DNA from: Deltaproteobacteria bacterium | Lineage (GTDB): Bacteria; Desulfobacterota; Binatia; Binatales; Binataceae | Direction of reading: 5' to 3' | Assembly: GCA_027317185.1 (NCBI GenBank) | Contig: DAHVFB010000003.1 | Span: 1 to 64,000 of the forward strand | Length of the DNA stretch: 64,000 bases | Shown here: positions 62,195-64,000 of the stretch, piece by piece | How the letters are laid out: every line of letters starts with the position of its first letter | Numbering within the stretch: the stretch's first letter is position 1 | Translations under genes and position numbers: made by a program | The notes under the pieces: generated by a model | Database searches by the model: none | Told to the model about the DNA's origin: nothing | Seen by the model: only the letters and a program-made list of their open reading frames with translations

Positions 62195-62644
62195 TTAGTA
62201 GCGGATCACGGTTGAGCGCTGCGTTACGCAGATCTGAGCGAATTGATTGGAGTAGCTGGTTTCAACCACGATGAAAACCATCGGACCGAGCCGTCCGGCC
62301 GTTTCGCGGATATCTGCGATTTTCGATTGCACGGTAATGCGATCGCCGGCGCGAATCGGTTTGAAATATTCCCAGTCCGATCCGCCGTCGAGGGCGCGAA
62401 AACCGGGCAGATCAAGCGCTACCTGCGGAATCGCGCTGCCCATCGAACGGCAAAAGGTTGGCGGCGCGATCATCCCGCCGAAGCGCGTCTCACGCGCAGC
62501 CGCTTCATCGTTAAAAATCGGATTAAGATCTCCAATCGCCTCGGCGAAACGGCGAATCGCGCCGCGTTCGACATCGTAAACGCGGGGCTCGCCCTGCTTC
62601 CCGACGTTCGCCCGCACCTCGTCAGTTACCACCTTGTTCGCCAT
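62195..62644 (-). CDS. MaoC N-terminal-type dehydratase subunit (HadA-like)
   Basis: A 149-aa hot-dog-fold protein of the FAS1-like/MaoC N-terminal group. YDVERGAIRRFAEAIGDLNP, then IAPPTFCRSMGSA, GGSDWEYFKPIRAGDRITVQ and VVETSYSNQFAQ are family-like. The catalytic Asp/His pair of HadB is absent, as in structural HadA subunits. It heads the three-gene minus-strand operon with HadB-like and diiron genes. Confidence 0.82.
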   Translation of the reverse strand: MANKVVTDEVRANVGKQGEPRVYDVERGAIRRFAEAIGDLNPIFNDEAAARETRFGGMIAPPTFCRSMGSAIPQVALDLPGFRALDGGSDWEYFKPIRAGDRITVQSKIADIRETAGRLGPMVFIVVETSYSNQFAQICVTQRSTVIRY

Positions 62645-62786
62645 CGGTTTTCCCTTTCGCCTCTAATCTCTAGCCTTTGACATAGCATATGCGGGTTGCC
62701 GGGCAATGGCGCGCCCTGCAAACCCGGCACACATGGATTAGAATGCAAAGCAGCGTTGCGAACTGAATTCCGGAGGCAATGCCATC

Positions 62787-63080
62787 ATGGCCAGACTCAG
62801 CGAATCGGAAATCATTACGCGCCTTGCAACCCTGCCCGGATGGAGTTTCAGTAACAACTCCATCAACAAGCTATTTCGCTTCAAGGCTTTTATGGCGGGA
62901 ATCGATTTCGTCAACCGGATCGCGCCGATCGCCGAGGCGGCCGACCATCATCCGGACATCCTGATCAATTACTCGCGTATAACGTTTTCATGCACCACTC
63001 ACAGCCAGGGCGGCGTGACCGAAAAAGATTTTGCGCTGGCCAACCAGATTGAAAAAGAATTCACCGCGGGCGGCGCTTAG
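62787..63080 (+). CDS. phhB: 4a-hydroxytetrahydrobiopterin dehydratase (PCD)
   Basis: Pterin-4a-carbinolamine dehydratase, 97 aa, which recycles the cofactor of aromatic amino acid hydroxylases. FKAFMAGIDFVNRIAPIAEA followed by DHHPDILINYSRITFSC and THSQGGVTEKDFALA contains the catalytic His residues and full PCD signature. CGGAGG lies ahead of the ATG 62787. No hydroxylase gene is in the window. Confidence 0.95.
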   Translation: MARLSESEIITRLATLPGWSFSNNSINKLFRFKAFMAGIDFVNRIAPIAEAADHHPDILINYSRITFSCTTHSQGGVTEKDFALANQIEKEFTAGGA

Positions 63081-63097
63081 CAATACCACACCGCGTC

Positions 63098-64000
63098 TCA
63101 GGGCTCGTCGGGATGAGCGAACAGCCACTCGACCAGCGGAGTTAACTCCCGCTCGGATGGCGCACTACCCCCGAACTTGCGCATGATCGAGCGCATCTCG
63201 GTTCCGGACCCGCCCGCCCGGGCGAGAATGAACGGAATATGACTGTCCTGCTCGCAGGCGCTTCCATGCCACGAATAATGCGTCATCGCGGCGAAGTAGA
63301 AGCGTTTATTGAGCGGCAACTTCATGCAAGCCCGCGACAGCAGCAAAATATCGCCAGCGCGATTTCCGTACGGTCCGGCCGAGAGCCAGTTCATCCTTTG
63401 TTCAAGATTGACCAGTTCGGGGCGCGGGTGATCCATCAGATAATCGTGAATCGAAATCAGATCGGTGCCATCGAAAATCTTGTATGGCCCGGGCGGTTTG
63501 CCGGGGCGGGCCGGTCGGCGCGAAAAAATGAGATCGATTTTACCCTTCAATCCCGGCACCGGATGGCCCCATCGATTGGAACGATACAGCGCCCTGAGTA
63601 CCGGCTTTACATCGTGTTTATAGCGTGGCGGTTTCGCCCAGTTGCATCGTTGATGTTCGTACGGGCAGGTCGATCGAGTGGGTAGATAGATATAGGCCAT
63701 GAAGCCCTGATAGGCGAGCACAGCCTGATAATCCCGATCGAGATCGGGCAGAAACAGCATCGGCTTGCGCACCCTGAAACCCGCGTAGTGTACCGCCGCG
63801 AAGGGCGAATCTTGCTTACCGGTACCCAGCTCGTTGCTTTCTTTATCGAGCGTGGGGATGTGTGAATGGTCGGAAATAAAAATTACGTAGGTGTCCTGCA
63901 GGACATTTTTCTTGCGGTACTCCTCGAGAATTCTACCCACGGTCGGATCGGTAACGTGCTCGAGGTAATGGGTTTGCTTCTCGAGCGGGGGATTGGCCTC
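63098..64000 (-). CDS. Sulfatase/alkaline-phosphatase-superfamily protein, C-terminal part
   Basis: The 3' portion, at least 300 codons, of a larger hydrolase; the frame is open past the window edge, so the tracked start at 63940 is internal. IFISDHSHIPTLDKE carries the metal-binding DH pair near the end of the sulfatase-like fold, followed by an extended C-terminal region (KPPRYKHDVKPVLRALYRSN, NWLSAGPYGNRAGDILLLSR). Enzymes of this fold hydrolyse sulfate, phosphate or phosphonate esters or transfer phosphoglycerol. The N-terminal catalytic Ser/Thr/Cys site is not visible, so subclass is undefined. Confidence 0.72.
   Translation of the reverse strand, partial: EANPPLEKQTHYLEHVTDPTVGRILEEYRKKNVLQDTYVIFISDHSHIPTLDKESNELGTGKQDSPFAAVHYAGFRVRKPMLFLPDLDRDYQAVLAYQGFMAYIYLPTRSTCPYEHQRCNWAKPPRYKHDVKPVLRALYRSNRWGHPVPGLKGKIDLIFSRRPARPGKPPGPYKIFDGTDLISIHDYLMDHPRPELVNLEQRMNWLSAGPYGNRAGDILLLSRACMKLPLNKRFYFAAMTHYSWHGSACEQDSHIPFILARAGGSGTEMRSIMRKFGGSAPSERELTPLVEWLFAHPDEP

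Overview
The window is 64 kb of chromosome from a high-GC, diderm (Gram-negative) bacterium. Diderm features are a complete Mla lipid-transport operon, a BamD-like outer-membrane assembly lipoprotein and several lipobox proteins. An F420 gene (cofC) and three luciferase-like (LLM) flavin/F420 oxidoreductases, a GTP-type PEP carboxykinase, paired MaoC dehydratases and many acyl-CoA enzymes suggest a soil or marine lineage of deltaproteobacterial grade, such as Candidatus Binatota. That placement is inference from gene content only; no rRNA is present.

Layout. 0-8.6 kb: 3' end of pckG, an M20 peptidase, a FAH-family enzyme, tRNA-Leu(TAA), a 0.9 kb gap with two copies of a structured repeat, a solitary molybdopterin hydroxylase large subunit, a glycine-rich lipoprotein and an LLM oxidoreductase. 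8.7-19 kb: an RNB-domain ribonuclease, an HTH regulator, rnhB, then the pyruvate dehydrogenase and lipoylation run pdhA-pdhB-pdhC-lpdA-lipB-lipA. 19.3-25.6 kb: a repeat-built helical protein, the minus-strand mlaE-F-D-C-A operon behind cofC, and a TPR/SH3 lipoprotein. 25.7-36.3 kb: a DEDDh/GIY-YIG/UvrC fusion, sufT, and rplU-rpmA-(LLM)-obgE-proB-proA-nadD-rsfS, converging on a THUMP methyltransferase and efp. 36.4-48.3 kb: secreted hypothetical proteins, ygfZ, two desulforedoxin-like microproteins that bracket an amidohydrolase/crotonase/acyl-CoA synthetase operon, an unusual radical SAM protein, an alpha/beta hydrolase and a Lon-substrate-domain protein. 48.4-56.3 kb: an acyltransferase, trmB, a BamD fusion, an M20 peptidase, a DsbA-like oxidoreductase, an FMN reductase and a third LLM enzyme.

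The most notable region is 56.3-60.9 kb. It is a glycine/sarcosine/betaine-reductase-like cluster, grdB-grdE-grdC-grdA. grdB and grdA each carry one in-frame TGA exactly at the known selenocysteine position, so the ORF track splits both genes. The GrdE-like subunit lacks the cysteine that normally becomes the pyruvoyl cofactor. No grdD, thioredoxin or selenocysteine-machinery gene is seen. Two perfect tandem 23-bp units lie just upstream of grdB. Together these point to a divergent selenoenzyme complex whose substrate and product differ from clostridial glycine reductase.

The window ends with a diiron ferritin-like oxidoreductase, a HadA/HadB-like dehydratase pair, a pterin carbinolamine dehydratase and the 3' part of a sulfatase/phosphatase-superfamily gene. 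Oxygen-using enzyme families sit beside enzyme types usually found in anaerobes (Grd selenoproteins, desulforedoxins), so a facultative or microaerobic lifestyle is plausible.
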